From the NCBI GenBank assembly GCA_943736015.1, contig OX031065.1, positions 18,862,427 to 18,926,426 on the forward strand: 64,000 bases of DNA, written 5' to 3'. The position numbers were made by a program, and so were the translations under genes. This DNA comes from Tridacna crocea. Its lineage: Eukaryota > Mollusca > Bivalvia > Cardiida > Cardiidae. This document shows, one piece after another, positions 1 through 15,100 of this stretch (within the stretch, counting starts at the first letter, position 1; each line of letters begins with the position of its first letter). The notes under the pieces were generated by a model. It was not told the origin of the DNA. It searched no databases and worked only from the letters and a program-made list of their open reading frames with translations.

Positions 1-64
1 TTTCCGCCTTTATAGTATATTCATGAAACAACAATTTTTATTTTCTTTTTATTCATTTGTCCAG

Positions 65-179
65 CTGTGTGTGTCTACAAAGGATCAGTTCATCAACAAG
101 GTGAATCCTGGGACGATGGATGTCAGTACACATGTACCTGTACAGATGCTAACAATGGACTTTACTCTTGCACTTCCAA
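65..179 (+). CDS. Exon 1 in window: N-half of VWC-like module 1
   Basis: The acceptor CAG is at 62-64 and the donor GTAAGG at 180. The exon is 115 nt, entering with two codon bases and leaving with two. It reads VCVYKGSVHQQGESWDDGC, then a C-x-C-x-C pattern, the same scaffold as exons 3, 5, 15 and 17. Confidence 0.85.
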
Positions 180-3100
180 GTAAGGGCATAGTTCACAGCT
201 AAGACCTGTGCACACAAAAAATATCAACTAGGTCACCCTACACAGTCCCTACAGACAGACCACAGTCAAAACTTTTGGCTCTTAGTATATTTGCTGTGAT
301 TGAAAAGACCATTCACCTTTGTAGGTAAAATTGATCTACATCAATGGATAACTTGCTTGGTAAAATGCATGAAAAAAAATGCATTAAACACGCCTCTCCC
401 AGGAATTGACTCAATTGTTGTATGGTAAATTTTTAGTGCTTCAGTATGCAGAATACAACTGAACCATACTGTGTGAAAAAGAAAAACGAGCTTCATGCAT
501 CTGAAAAAAGTGTAGACTCAGGTCAGCCAGCACAGTTCTGAGCTGAAACTTTTCGCTTTTGGTCAATTTTCTGTATACTGTTTAACCCTTTCCCACACAA
601 TGACGACTTTTGACGACCTATGAAAAGAAGCCTTTTGAAATCATTGTTGGAAAAGGAGAAAATGCTGGTTACCAGCATTTTCTCCTTTTCCCACAATGCT
701 TTCTACCCTATCACTAAACAATTGCACCGTTTGAGCCACATTGAAATTGTTGTCTGCAAATGCTTTCAATTTGGACAAGCCTAAAATATTGTCATTTGGT
801 AATGAGTTAAAAAAGTGGTTGTTATGTACCCTTAAGTATGTGATTGCTAGCTTGGTAGGACGGTGATGCATTAAGCCCCTTTTTGCCAGACCATGGCTCA
901 TATGTATCAAAAAGTTTTACAAAACATTGTTGGAAAGGGGTCAGCTGCTTATCACATGTTGTATACATGCACATGTTCTTCAAGGTAAGGATAGATTTAA
1001 CCCTTTACCAGACAACAAAATTTTAACTCTGTCCAAATTAAAAGCATTTGCAGATGACAATTTCAGTGTGGCTCAAATTGTGCAATTGTTTTTTGATAGT
1101 GTAGAAAACATTATGGGAAAAGGAGAAAGTGCTGGTTACCAGCATTTTCTCCTTTTGCCACAATGTTTTCCAAAGGCCTCTTTCCAAGGGTTGTCAAAAG
1201 TTGTTATTGTGTGGGGAAGCATTAAAACACAGTTAAAATTATTGGAAGTTTTGGTTCAAAATATAATGGAAAGCTAAATAAAACCTTTTCCCATAAAAAT
1301 GTGACATTTTACACTCCTGCAATTCAAAGTTTTACCAAGAATTGTTGGAAAGGGATCAATCTCAAGCAATTTGCTCACTTTTCAACATTGATTTCTGTTC
1401 CATGATAGGTTTCATTTTCTTCAAATACTTGAACACTTTGTCCTTCATGATAGTTTTTGGAAAGTCTAACATAGAAGCATTTAATATTCAACCCATTACC
1501 ACACAATCCCTACTTTTGACGCCCCTGAGACAGAAGCCTTTAGAAAACATTGTGGGAAAAGGAGGAAATGCTGGTATCCAGCATTTTCTCCTTTTCCCAC
1601 AATGTTTTCTACCCTTCACAAAACAAATTTCAAATTTTCAGTCACCTTAATTTGTTGTCTGCAAGTGCTTTCATATTGGACCAGTCCAAAATGTTCTTGC
1701 TTGGTAATGGGTTAACAGTTACCTCAATCTGACATCAGGTAGAATTTCACACAGTAAAGGTTTAACCCTTTACCCCATAATGCATTATCCGTGGTATCTC
1801 TAATTGACCCTAATAACAGCAAGGATAAAGCCATTTTTTATGTGTATATGACACCTTTTGATAGCATAGAAAACATTGTGACAAAAGGTGAAATTGCTCG
1901 TAACGAGCAATTTCACCTTTTGCTACAATGTTTTCCAAAGGCTCCTACAAGTAATGTGTAGAAACGAGTATCTATGGAGAGTAAAGGGTTATGTAACATT
2001 TTCTTACTGTGAATGTTATTCCAGATGTCCTGCATTCCCAAGTAACATTCCAACATACTGTAAGATGAACACTGTACCTGGAATGTGCTGCAAGAGTTTA
2101 AGTTGCAACATACCAAATCTGGGCAACTACAATCCAGCACCACAGCTCATACCCACACCAGCACCCACTTCATCTCCTGGTGCCACACCCACACCCAGTT
2201 CAGGCAATCCACCCCTAGTGATCTACCCATCAGGAACACAGCCTATGATAGGAAACAATCAGTTCCCAGGGTCAGGATACGGTGTCCCACCAGGCACCCA
2301 AATCACTGACATTAGAAGTGAGCGAATTTTTAATGATTTCCGACATTCACATATCACTTAAACTCTTTCCAAACACCAATATTTTAGACTGGTCCAAATT
2401 GAAAGCATTTGCAGATAACAAAATAAAAATGACAGAAAATTTGAAATGTGTTTGGTAGAAAACTTTGTGGCAAAAGGAGAAAATGCTGTTTACCAGCATT
2501 TTCTCCTTTTCCCACAATATTTTCTAAAAGCATCTTTTTCAGGGTCGTCAAAAGCAGGGATTGTGTGGTAATGGGTTAATCCTTTACCAAACAGTTTTAT
2601 GTATTAACTACCTTGAAGAATTTTTTTTTTTGAAAACATGGGAGGAGAAATTGCAAGTAACTAGCATTTTCTCTTATATCCATAATATTTTCTATCCTTT
2701 CAAACTCGAGTGTAATTAACTGTGACAGCTGTGATCAGTTGTCTGCAAATACTAGCTGCTTTAATGATCTTAACTTTTGTTGTTTGGAAAAGAAATAACA
2801 ATCAGTGCATGTGAGTGACTATTCAATTATTCAAACATGCCCAAGTTAGGATATATATGTATGTACATGTATATCAGATATTTCAAAAGTTTTACAAATT
2901 TGTGAGAAGGCAAAGTGGATTTCATGATAAAGGCTTGACCTAACCTTTTAAAACACACAATTTTGACTTTTTATTACCCAAAGAAAGATGCATTTTGAAA
3001 ACATTGAGGGAAAAGAAGAAAAAGCTTGTAACTAGCATTTTCTTCTTTTCCGGCAATGTTTTCTGTCCTTCCTGCAACAAATTTTCATTTTTCAGTAACA

Positions 3101-6100
3101 TCTATGTTGTTGCCTGCAAATGCTTGCAGCTTGGACTAGTCTTAGATTTTGTCAATATGTAAGAGCTCAGACCTGAGACAGTTCATAATTTCAATTGTAT
3201 TATAGACCAGTGTGTGTACAAGAACAGGATCTACAACCAAGGAGAGACATGGGAAGATGGCTGTGAATTCGAATGTGAGTGCAAGGATGCCAAAACTGGA
3301 TTCTATGAGTGCAAACCATTGTATGTAACTTGTTCTGGCAACTCTTTTCCATTGACACTTGTAGTGAAGAACCCATTTTTACTTGCTCTTGTGGAAAGTG
3401 TAGATTAGATTAGAATGCACTTAATGCAGTCTGGTTTTGACCTACTCACTCAGCTTCTTTTAGTCTGGTTTTGACCTACACAATCAGCTTCTTTGCCATT
3501 TTTTTCTGGCAAAATAAGCTTTGAAATTTCGGCTTTATCTTCAGCACTGACTGAGTTTGTTCATAAAAGATATTTTTCCTTGTAAAGGATACTTAATATT
3601 AGGTCAGAATCACAAATATATATATAATAATGCTACAAATGACAAACAATGCTACAAATGAAGAAAATGTTTGTTTACATATTTCTCTCGTTACAAGTAA
3701 GTTGTACCAGAGACATATCCTTACCTGCATTTTCTACTAAAAAACTACAGATGTCCAATTTACCGAAACTTACCACAAGGCTGTTACACAGTCAAGGCTG
3801 CTGGTCAGTGTTGTGAGCAACCAGTCTGTCAAAAACCAGACGGATCAACATTCAACCCAGTGACCAATCCAACATCAGGCTATCCAGTCTATGGAACCTA
3901 CCAGCCGGGTGTCGGAGGATTCAGACCAGGATACAACCCAAGCACAGGCATTACTGGAACCCAAGTTGTGACTGGACAAGCCAGTATGTTTAGTTTACAG
4001 CATTTTACATACATTATTCTGCTATACATCTCTATATAAAACAAATCCTTTTTTCTTTTACCGTGTTCAAGGAGGTTTCTGGAAACACTGGGAAACTAGC
4101 ATTTTCTCTTTTTTCAGCAATGCTTTCTACTCTTTCAAAGACATAACCCATAGTTTGAATTGCATTTTACCCATTGCCGCATAATCCCTACTTTTGACGA
4201 TCCTGAGAAAGAAGCCTTTAGAAAACACAGTGGGAAAAGGAGAAAATGCTGGTAATCAGCATTTTCTTCATTTCCCACAATGTTTTCTACCCTTCACAAA
4301 GCATTTTTCAAATTTTCAGTCACTTTTATTTTGTTGTCTGCAAATGCTTTCAATTTGGACAAACCTAGAATTTTGTCATTTGGTAATGAGTTACGCTAGA
4401 TAGGTCTAGAATTTTATTGCCTGGCTACTGGCACAAATATTATTGAAATTTCAGATTATGTAGAGCTGAAAACACTCATTTATTGTTATCATTTGTTTTT
4501 AAATTAACCCATGTTCAGGAAATATTTAAATGTTATGGCCCTCATCCATTTACCATTTTGAAAGCATTTACCAAAGACAAAGTAAAATATTTCTCGAATT
4601 ATCAGGTTTGTCTATGATAGGACAGAAGACACTGTGGGGAAAGGAGAAAACATTCTTGATTTCCTGTTAGTTTTCAAATGCCTTATTGCCTAGGGTCTTT
4701 AAAACATGATTATTTGGTAAAGATTCAAACCTAAGACTGTTTGAAAAAGAATATCTGACAACAGATTTGAACAGGTTGATCTGTTTGACCATGAAGACAC
4801 ATGTAGATCATAAATAATTCTACAATACTTATGCAGTATAATCTCATCCTCAAAATCACCTGAAACATGTGTACAGCACTGAAAGTGTTAAAATCTATGT
4901 TTCAGATCGCTGTATATACAATGGCAGAATTTATTCACAAGGCCAGACCTGGGATGATGGATGTAAGTTCTCTTGTCAGTGCACTGATGCCCAACATGGC
5001 GTGTACACCTGTTCCCCACAGTAAGTTTTGTGGATTGGTTTAATAAACCGGTTTTGTCTTTGCAGCACTGTTTTCGAATGCATCAATTCATAGTATTTGT
5101 GTATGTTTTGTGGACTGGTTTGATAAGCCTGTTTTGTCTTTTGCCACATTGTTTTCAGATGTACTGATAAAAAGTATTTGTCAAGTTCTGTATATTATTC
5201 ATCTTTCACATGGAAATTTTAAAGCCTTTTACTATAAGTTGGTCTAAGGAGATAATAAAGATAAAAAGTATTACCCAAATATTTGTTCATAGCAACTTTC
5301 TTTTTTCTACAGAAACAGTTTACCCTTTGACAATTATTCGCAATGCTTAACAACCCTAGGGAAGCAGTGTTGCATCCAGGGCGCGCGATCGCGCAAATCC
5401 CGCTTTTTTTACTTTAAATCCCGCAATTTTAGATTTTCTCGGGTGGCAACTCCCGCAGAAACGGATATAATCCCCCGCTCTGTAATAGTCAGTGCGCAAC
5501 AAAATTGTATTTTACATGTATGGAGAACGCTCCGTGTACTCGATTCCTGCCAAAAATAATAACCCGCATATCAGTTTTGTAGCGAAATAAGGTCGTAACC
5601 ATAACAGTCTACAATTTCACTTACACCAGTTAACCGATAACTTTTTGGGGAAATACCCGTATGACGTAATCGACAAGAGGGATACATGGCATTGTTCAAT
5701 TCTTTGGATTACGTAATTGACTTGTATTGGGATATGTGCTATTGAGCAATACCCCGGTAGTAATTTCAACACGTGTAGGATTAAATTGTGTACCAAATTT
5801 GAACGCGGAATGTATTTAAATTCATCAGTTCTCCTGGATTATGCCACCTAAACGTATTACGGACTTTTTCAAGACGGTATTGATATTTTCTTTTTTCAAA
5901 GGTAAATATGCTACATAATCTCAAAGTTATATTCATGCTAAATAAAGTTAATTTAGATAAGTTTTTATCTGTGGTACACTAGAATTGTTCACTCCCCCCA
6001 TTTTTATAATATGATGGGGGATCTCCCCCTCTCTGAGGTCATCCTGGATGCAACACTGGGGAAGACTGCTTTTGTAAACATTGTGGGAAAGGAGAAAGTG

Positions 6101-9100
6101 CTAGTACCAAGCATTTTTTCCTTTTTCCATAATATTTTCTTTCTTTTCCAAGACAAATCCCATTGTTTGAATCCCATTGTTGAAATTTTCTCTGCACTTA
6201 GTTTCAGTTTGGACATATCTATAATTTTTTTTATTTGGTAAAGTTTACTGGTAATACATGTACATGTAAATGCTTTAGTCGCAAGTGAATTTTACCTGTC
6301 AGAGTGGCTACAATGAACTTATCACCAAACAATTCCAAGTTTTAGTAAGCCAAAGAAAAAGCCTAATAAAAACATTGTAGGAAAAGAAGAAAATGCTGGT
6401 GACCAGCATTTTCTCCTTTTCCAGCATGTTTTCTATCCTATCAGAGGCAAACTTCATCATTTCTGAAAGAATTAATTTGTTTGCTGACAGTGCTGTCAGT
6501 TTGGACCAGTCCTCATTGCTGTTTGGTAAAGAGTTAAGCACCGGAAAGAATTCAACAGAACTGGAATTTTGGAACCAAAGTACAACATTATAAGCCTTGT
6601 GATTTGCATCCAGATATATTCTGCTGCTGAAACATAACAGTCATCTGAATTATGTAAAGTATTATCTAAAGTACAAAATTGTGGACTTATCTAATTTGAA
6701 AGCATTGCAGATGACAAATCAGACATGATTCAAAGGATAAAATTTGTCTTTTAAAGGGGAGAGAAAAAGTTATGCAAAAAGAAGAAAATGCTTGGTACCA
6801 CCATTTTCTACTTTTCCAACAATATTTTCAAAAACTTTATTCTGGAGTGTCTCTAAAACACAGGATTGATAGGTAATGAGTTAAAGAATTACCATCGAAG
6901 TACATATAGGAAAGTTTTGAAGCAAGTGGTATATAAATGAAAAACCCACTATAGTTACAGCACTAGTAACACCTGACTTAATGCATAAAGAAAGCAATGA
7001 TAACTGAATACTTTCATTATGGGAACTTTTTAGATGTCCAACATATACAACTCTCCCAAGTGCTTGCCGAATGGTAACTCTACCAGGACAATGTTGCCAG
7101 GAACCACGCTGTTCATCTCAGCCTGCAGCAACCTTCCCATCTCCCACGCTAACAGCAGCGCCACATGCTGGTGGTTGCTATGATGCTATTTCTAATTGTA
7201 ATGCATATGGCAAAACTTCCTGTGTAGCTCCATATGTGGAATGGGCCAAACAGAACTGTAATGCATATTGCGGATTCTGCAGTGAGTATTGCATCAACCC
7301 ATTTTCCATTTATTTTGTTTTCTCTGACTACAAAACAACAGAATTTTTGAACATATGAATAGAAAAGGGGGTTATGCTGGTTAGTTTCTTTTACATTGAT
7401 TGAAAAACAAGTTCTTACAACTTATACTAATCTCTCTTTATTTTGCTTCCTGGAAACTACAGTACTTGCTTGGCATGTGTAGGCCAATGAGGAGTCCCAA
7501 AGTTGAAATCTGAACTTGAAATCAAACTCAGGACTGCTTTTGTATATTACATATTAGCAAAGACAGATGCTCTACCTCACAGCCATTGACACCACAACTT
7601 GCATTTCTTCTTTTACCACAATTTTTTTTAGCTCATGTGAGCACAAAGTGCTCAAGGTGAGCTTTTGTGATCATGCTGTGTCAGGCCTCGGTCATGCATC
7701 ATGTGTCATTGGTAGTCCATGGTAAACTTTTACCTTGTGTATGCTCTATAGGCCACATTTTCAGTCCGATACTCACAAAACTTGCTGAGAGTATTTGCCT
7801 TGATGACATCTCAGACAAGTTTGAAGCCTTTAACTAATTATCGTGTTAACAAATGAAATGTTTACAATGATATATGATGATAGTATCAGGTGTGTTGCAG
7901 AAGAACTTGTTAACCCATTACCACACAATCCGGAGTTTTAACAACCCTGTAAGAGCAGGCTTTTGAACATAACCCTTATTTTCTCCTTTTCCCAGTATGT
8001 TTTCTACCCAATCCACAACAAAAATAATAATTTCAGTAATAATTAATTTGTTGTCTGCATATGCATTCAATTTGGTGGAGTCCAAATTTTGTTGTTTGGA
8101 AAAGAGTTAAATAACCCTGTGTTTTCTACAATCCCAAGAAAGGACACTTTTGAAAACATTGTTTGAAAGACAAAAATGCTGGCTATATACCTTTAGATGA
8201 TTAATCCAGTGTTCTTTTTAGCCCAATTTGTTATGTTGTCAGTATATGTTTTCAATATGAAACCTGTTGCCTGAAAAGAGTTGACATTTGAATCTATTTT
8301 TAGCATCAAGTGTTACCTCGGGTCCACAACAGTGTAGTGACAAGAAGTCTGATTGTTCAGCCTATGGACCAAATGCTTGTACAGGACAGTTCGAACCTTG
8401 GGCAAGAGACAACTGTGCAAAGACATGCAACCTCTGCTGTGGGTATTTTAGATATGTTGGATAGGTTAATCTTTTATTTGATAGCCCCAAGTTTAACCCT
8501 TTACTAAATAATTCCTGCTTTTCACTACCCTGACAAAGAAGCCTTCTGAAAACATTGTGGGAAAGGAGAAAATGCTGGTAACCAGTATTTTCTCCTTTGC
8601 CCACAATGTCTTCTTCCCTTCCCAAAATAAATTTAAAATATTGAGTCACATTAATTTTGTTGTCCACAAATGCTTCCAATTTGGACTAGTCTAAAATTAT
8701 GTTGTTTGGTAAAGAGTTAAACAGCCTTTAAGAAGGTCTTTGAAATGTTTAATGCATTTTCAAACGTAATTACTGTGCTCAAATTACACAAATCTAAAAT
8801 TCAACCTCTTGTAAGAGTTAAATTAAGCACTCAAATTAACACTTGTAACAAGGAGTACTAAGACTTGTTTTCAATACCCTTAGAGTGCCAAATAAATACA
8901 ACAGACACTTTTTGCTTAGAAACCAGGCCCTTTCCATTGCAATTGTTCAAGGCTGCTTTTGTATAATTATTACATATTAGCAAAGCAAGTATTGTAGTTA
9001 TTGCAAATATTTGACTAGAGTCATGGTATCAGAAATTTCTTTTCTTCTCCACTGGACATTCTGTTTTCCATATATGTTCTGGAAAGGAGCCATTCATAGT

Positions 9101-12100
9101 TCTGTTAATTGATTTACCTCCAGAAATAAATTAGCAGATGATGATGTGAAAAAAAATGTTAATAATTTGGTACATAACTACATTTGAAAACTTTGTTATA
9201 AAAAGCAAAAAAATGGCTTTTGCAAGCAATTTTTCCATTTGCAACCATGTTTGTAGAAATGGTCCACTGCAACAAATATCAGCATACTAGAGTGCAGACT
9301 CTGTTAAAGAAAAATGAATGCATAACTGTGGAAGAGTTCATGTGCAGTTTGAAATTCCATGAATTAATGATATATGCCATGAAGTTAAACACATGGATAC
9401 AAAGGAAAATATTGTTTGAAAGAGTGAAATGGTTCATTTTGATTTTCTAGAGTGTTGTCAAGTCATTTTCTGTCTAACTAAAAATTTCAGCGTCATGCGG
9501 TGTTGAATGGACAAACACATTGTTATTAAAGGTTTGAACTAATCTTTACCAAATGACAAAATTTTGGAATAGACCATATTTGAAATACCTGCAGAAGACA
9601 AATGTAGCTAAAATGCTGATTTTTTGCTTTTATAAGGGGGAAAACATTGTGGGAAAAGGAGAAAATGCTGGTTACCTTTCTGCACATGGTCATTAAGACT
9701 CAGGAATGTGTAGTAAAGGGAGAGTGAAGAACTCAATGTACTGTACTTTCAGCTACGGCTCCTGGGTCAGTTATAACTATTGCACCTCAACCTACAACCA
9801 CAGCCTGTGTGGACAAGATCACCAACTGTGTGGACTATGGACAGTCAGGTTGTCAGGCCCCATATGAGGCATGGGCTTATGATAACTGTAGAAAGACATG
9901 CAACCTTTGCAGTATGTTTCATTTATCGATTTTCTGGAGGGGTGTTGAATCTATTCTTAACTCTATACCACACATTACCAAGTTTTGATAATGCTAGGAT
10001 AGAAAGCCTTTGAAAACATGGTAAAATAAGGAGAAATTGCTGGAAACAAGTATTTTGCCACAAGGTTTTCAACTAAATCAAGGACAAGGTTCACTATTAC
10101 GCCCCCCCCTCCTCCACGCACACATACACACACAAACTTTGTTGGGTGGGGGATAAATAGGAGTCACTGTGTTTGTTCAGTCTGTAGCTTTTTTTGTCCA
10201 CTCTATTTCTCAATAACTATTGGACAGATTTCAATAGAGCTTCATAGAAAGTTTTGATATAGAGTCAAGATGTGTATATTATAATTTCTTTATGGTTGAA
10301 TGATTTGCAGATGAGTTATGGCCCTTTCATGAATTTTTGTGCCCACTCTATTTCTCAATATCTATTGGATTGATTTGAGCAAAGATATGCATGTTTTGAT
10401 TTTTTAATGCTTGAATGATTTGCAAAAGAGTCATGGCCCTTTCATGAATTATTTGTTGGCCCTGTTTCTCATTAACTATTGGACTGATTTCTGTCAAACT
10501 TTATAGGAAGATTCAGTATGAAGCCAAGATTTGCATGTCATAATTTTCTTATTTTTGAATGATTTTACAATGCGTTTCAGCCCTTTCATGAATTATAAAT
10601 GATAGTTCTAGAAAAGACAAAAAGGGAACATTACTGGAAAAGGAGAAGACCTCCTTCTCATGATCATTGAAAAACCTTGGATTGTTTGGTAAATGGTTAA
10701 ATCATAAATAGTGGCATTGAGAGAGATATAGACAGCCAGACAGCTTAGGTCTAAAACTCAGGACTGTATCATATTTGAATATCCATTTCATGATAAACTG
10801 TCCAAGTCTTTGTCCGATGTCAAAATTTTAGACCTACTCAAATAAAAAGCATTTGCATGTGACATTTTAATCTTTGACCAAATGATTAAGTTTCTCTATG
10901 AAAGGGTAAAAACATGTAAGGGGAAAAGTTAAAAATGCTCTGACATTGCAAGCATTTACCACAATTTTGAAAAATTTTACAAACACATTCTTCTTCACTT
11001 TTGTAAGAACACAGGCTTGTTTGGTAATGGATTTAGGATTAAGATTTTTGTTACCATACTGATAGTATTGTGTTTAACTCTTTATTGCACAATCTTGAGT
11101 TATATACCGGTAGACCTTTAGGGAAAGCTATCCCATTTTGGGGTAGATATTGTCCTGTTGGAGCCCTGGCATTGTCTTTTGTGTCATTGTCATTCTGTGA
11201 AATAATTTTGTACTCTTCAAGCACTTGTAGCTAAACATTGACATCTGCATTTGATGCTCTTGTTTGCAGACTGATCTTCACTGCTGGATTTAATTTGAGA
11301 TGTTCAGATAAAATGATGTACCAAACAACAAAACTCTAGACTTGTCTAATATAAGAGCATTTACAGATGACATGAAAATATTGCTCAAATAATAGGTTTT
11401 GCACAAAGTCTTGAAGACATAGGAAAGATTGCTCAAATAATAGAATTTGCAGAAGTCTTGAAGACATAGGAAATATTGCTCAAATAATAGGATTTGCACA
11501 AAGTCTTGAAGACATAGGAAATATTGCTCAAATAATAGGATTTGCACAAAGTCTTGAAGACATAGGAAATATTGCTCAAATAATAGGATTTGCACAGTCT
11601 TGAACAGGTGAAAAACATGGCAGAAAAGGAGAATGTGCTGGTCACTAGCTTTTTTCCTTTTCCCAAAATGTTTTCAAAGGCCATTATCACTGGGGTCATT
11701 TAAACTTAGGATTGATAAGTAAAGATTTAAGTGTTCATATATTTTAGAAAAATGTCTGCTTGGAAAGCCTGGTAGCTCAAGTTTTGGAATCAACTATTGG
11801 TTCTAAAGGGTCACAATCTTTTGTAACTCAGTAATAATACTAATATATGATTGGCCTCTGATCATCTCTGTTTCAGATGCAAGATTCAATACACCAAATT
11901 CCATTACTGGTGGATTACCTTCAACAAATAGTAAGTTTTTTAAACACGATCACTAGTTTTAAACTTGAGGACAGGGGCTGTACAGAGAGTTGTGGAAAAT
12001 GAAGAAAATGCTAGTTACCAGCATTTTCTTCTGTTCCAGCTTTCTTTTTTACCCTTTCAAAAATCCCTCAATTTTTAACATTTCATATTTAAGCCAACAA

Positions 12101-15100
12101 AATAACTACCATTTCAAAGACAAACTGGACCAATGAGCCAAAAGCATTCTATTGTATGCAGATGTTTTAGGTTAAGATTAAGTCCAAAATTCTGTTGTTT
12201 GGGACAGGGTTAAATAGGAATTTGATTTTTGGATGATTTTTTTGTCGCCAGTTAAAGAGTTAAACAACTTTGGTGCTCATTGTTATGAAAAAAAAAGATG
12301 AAATATGTACATAAAAGGATGTTTTCAGTTACTTCTTGCGGCAGCTAAATGAAAAATTAACTTCTACAAGGTAAACAGTTAATTTTTGTTCTTTCCAGAC
12401 TGGATGATCATGCTTAAGGGCGTAGCAGGAGCTCCAGGTCCAGATCTGTACTCTCTATGGAACAGCCCTAACACCCTGAATGCCCAGGTCCCAGAAGCCA
12501 TGTACTTGACCAGTCAGTACAATGGTCACTATAAACCAGACCTGTCCAATTACTGGAACAGTTTGTGTATTGACAAGGTGTGATACTGGTCCTTTTTATA
12601 GGCCTAAAGGGTTGTATTTTGTTATGGCCATGGTCGTCTGGGCGTTTGTCCTTTAGTAATTTCTTGTGTGCGCTACTCCTTCTATAGTTTCCATTGGAAT
12701 AAGTTTAAACTTACCACAATGAATTTCTATGATGTGTAGTTGTGCATGTGACGCTTAAAATGTGGATCTTTGTAGGCATTCTAAATTTTATCCAATTTCA
12801 CTGACAAGCCCTTTCGGGCGTATATGGGCTGCTGGGTGAAGCTCTTATCATTCTTTTGGGTTTTCTTTCTTTTTTTGTTAGAAAAATGTTTGCATGAAAT
12901 AAGAATTTATTTGTCTTTATTTTAACCATAAAAGAGTTAAATAAAACCAAACAGACATTTTTAATCTTAGAATAGAACCCAATTAATTGCAATTGCAAGT
13001 CAAGTCTGAAATTTTGTTGTTGTGTAGAGGATAAATACCTTACCACATAATGCTGTCTTTAACAGTCCTGGGAAAGAAGGTCTTTTAACCCATTACCACA
13101 CAGCAAAATTTTAGACCTATCCAAATTGAAAGCATTTGCAGATGACAATTTCAAAACAGCTCCAATGGTACAATTTTGCTTTGATAGGTAGAAAACTTTG
13201 TGGGAAAAGGAGAAAATGCTGGTTACCAGCATTTTCTCCTTTTCCCACAATGTTTTCAAAAGACGTCTTCCTCAGGGGCGTTAAAAGTCGTCATTGTGTG
13301 GTAAAGGGTTAAAACATTGTGGGAAAAAGAGAAAATGCTGGTAACCAACATTTTCTCCCTTTCCCACAATATTTTCCACCATTTGAGCTCCACTGTAATT
13401 TTTGGCTGTAAATGCTTTCAATTTGGACAAGGCTAAAATTGTGTTGCCTGGTAAAGGGCTAAACAAGAAAAGTCAATTGTTTTACATACAAGAGTACTAG
13501 ATAAATCTTTCCAAAGGAAAAGCTGTTTTTCAAATGTTTTGTTTTAAGATAAACCATAATTATACTACATTTTCATCATTGTTTAATTCCAAAGTTTAAG
13601 ATAGAAATGTAAGAAATCACCTTTAAACACAAATGGCTCAAACAAGCAAGACATGCAGAAAAGGAAACTATTTTTGAGATTGAAGTTATACAGATATCAC
13701 TGATTTGAACAGATATTCCCCAAAGAAAAAAAGAATTCAGATTGAGAGATGATGGACTAAACGAACAAATAGCAAAATTTCAGACTTGATGGAACTGAAA
13801 GTGATTGCATGAAGATGATTAATAAGTTTTGGCTCATTTGTTGGTTTTTGATTGAGAGGCAAACCTTGTAAAGAAAGGAGAAAATGTTGGTTGACTAGTA
13901 TTTTCTCCTTTTCCCACAATGTCTTTGGAAGCTCCCTCAGCAGAGTATCAGGATTGTGTAGTAGAGGTTTAAGTTTTTTCGCTTTTTTCTTCAGGTGAAA
14001 GTTGCAATCTACAATAATGGCATAGAGAGAGCAAACATCATTTTTGATGCCAGTGGAGCAGACAAAAACAGCTGGTTTGATCCTTCTAGAATTATATCAT
14101 CTACATACACAGACATAAAATATGCTCCAAAGAATCTATTCAGTATGATTGGGTAAGTATTTTAACAAACAAAATGTAGCTTGAGTATGGGTTGAGTATT
14201 GTATGTGGAAATTGTTGATCAAGATCAGATGTCACAAAACACAGTACTTCTGGCATTTGTTAATTAATCAGGAGTTCTTGTGATCATATCTCTCTGAAAA
14301 CTTTAGAGTTTGCTTGAGCAAGGCTTCACAATGCCTGGCTTAGTGCTTGTCTTAACCAGAAAGACATGATTAATACTTTTTTGAAAGTAAGCTTTCAAAA
14401 ATATTGTGGGAAAAGGAGACAATGCAAGTTACTGAGTTTTGTTTCATGGTAAAGAGTTTGAGCTCTTGCAGTGGCATAACTGAAATTCTGTTGAAAGTGG
14501 CCAGGATAAATTACCATTCTCTATCACTGAGTTTGAATAGTTGTTGCCAAAAAAGTTCCTTTACCAAACAATCACATGTTTTCATGACCCTGAGAATGGA
14601 GGCTTTTGAAAACATTGAAGGAAAAAGGAGAAAATGCTGTTCCTCCTTTTTCCACATTTTCTAGCATGTGAGAGACCTGTTTGGACAAATTTTGAATTTG
14701 TCATTTGCAGATGTTTTGAATCAGAAAGACTCTGCAATGTTTGATATGGGAAAAGGGTCAATGATGTTTCTTTGACAGGGACCAATTGAATGGCCATGAG
14801 TTTGCTATGACCAGTTCTGGTAATGGCTGTAATGTGCAGGGCTGGATGTTTATTTCAACCCAGAGTAACTGTAACTTTGAACAGGGAGCCAACAAACCAT
14901 CTTTCTATTACGCTTTAGGACAAACAGCAACCAACTTTGGTAGTGCATGTATGTAGCATTCTCTTATATCAAGTCTTTAACTCTTTCACTACTGAATAAA
15001 TAAATTGCATAGTCTAGAATAAAGTAGTGAATGGTGTAGATTATTGATTAGATTGCACACTCTGTGCAGTCTTATCTAGATCTACACTGCCCACAAAAGA

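Larger units (their letters stand above)
5319..6247 (+). mobile_element. Palindromic TTAA MITE interrupted by another element
   Basis: Left part 5319-5364 and right part 6059-6247 together make one copy. A 694-bp element with its own duplicated GGGAAG target lies between them. Confidence 0.8.

Noticed and set aside
2085..2309. Second open frame overlapping coding exon 2
   Set aside because: It is an alternative frame of a Pro/Thr-rich coding exon; the frame chosen is fixed by the neighbouring exons.
11290..11699. Repeated open frame (ILLFEQYFLCLQDF-like units) on the minus strand
   Set aside because: It is a chance translation of the 48-bp minisatellite inside a MITE.
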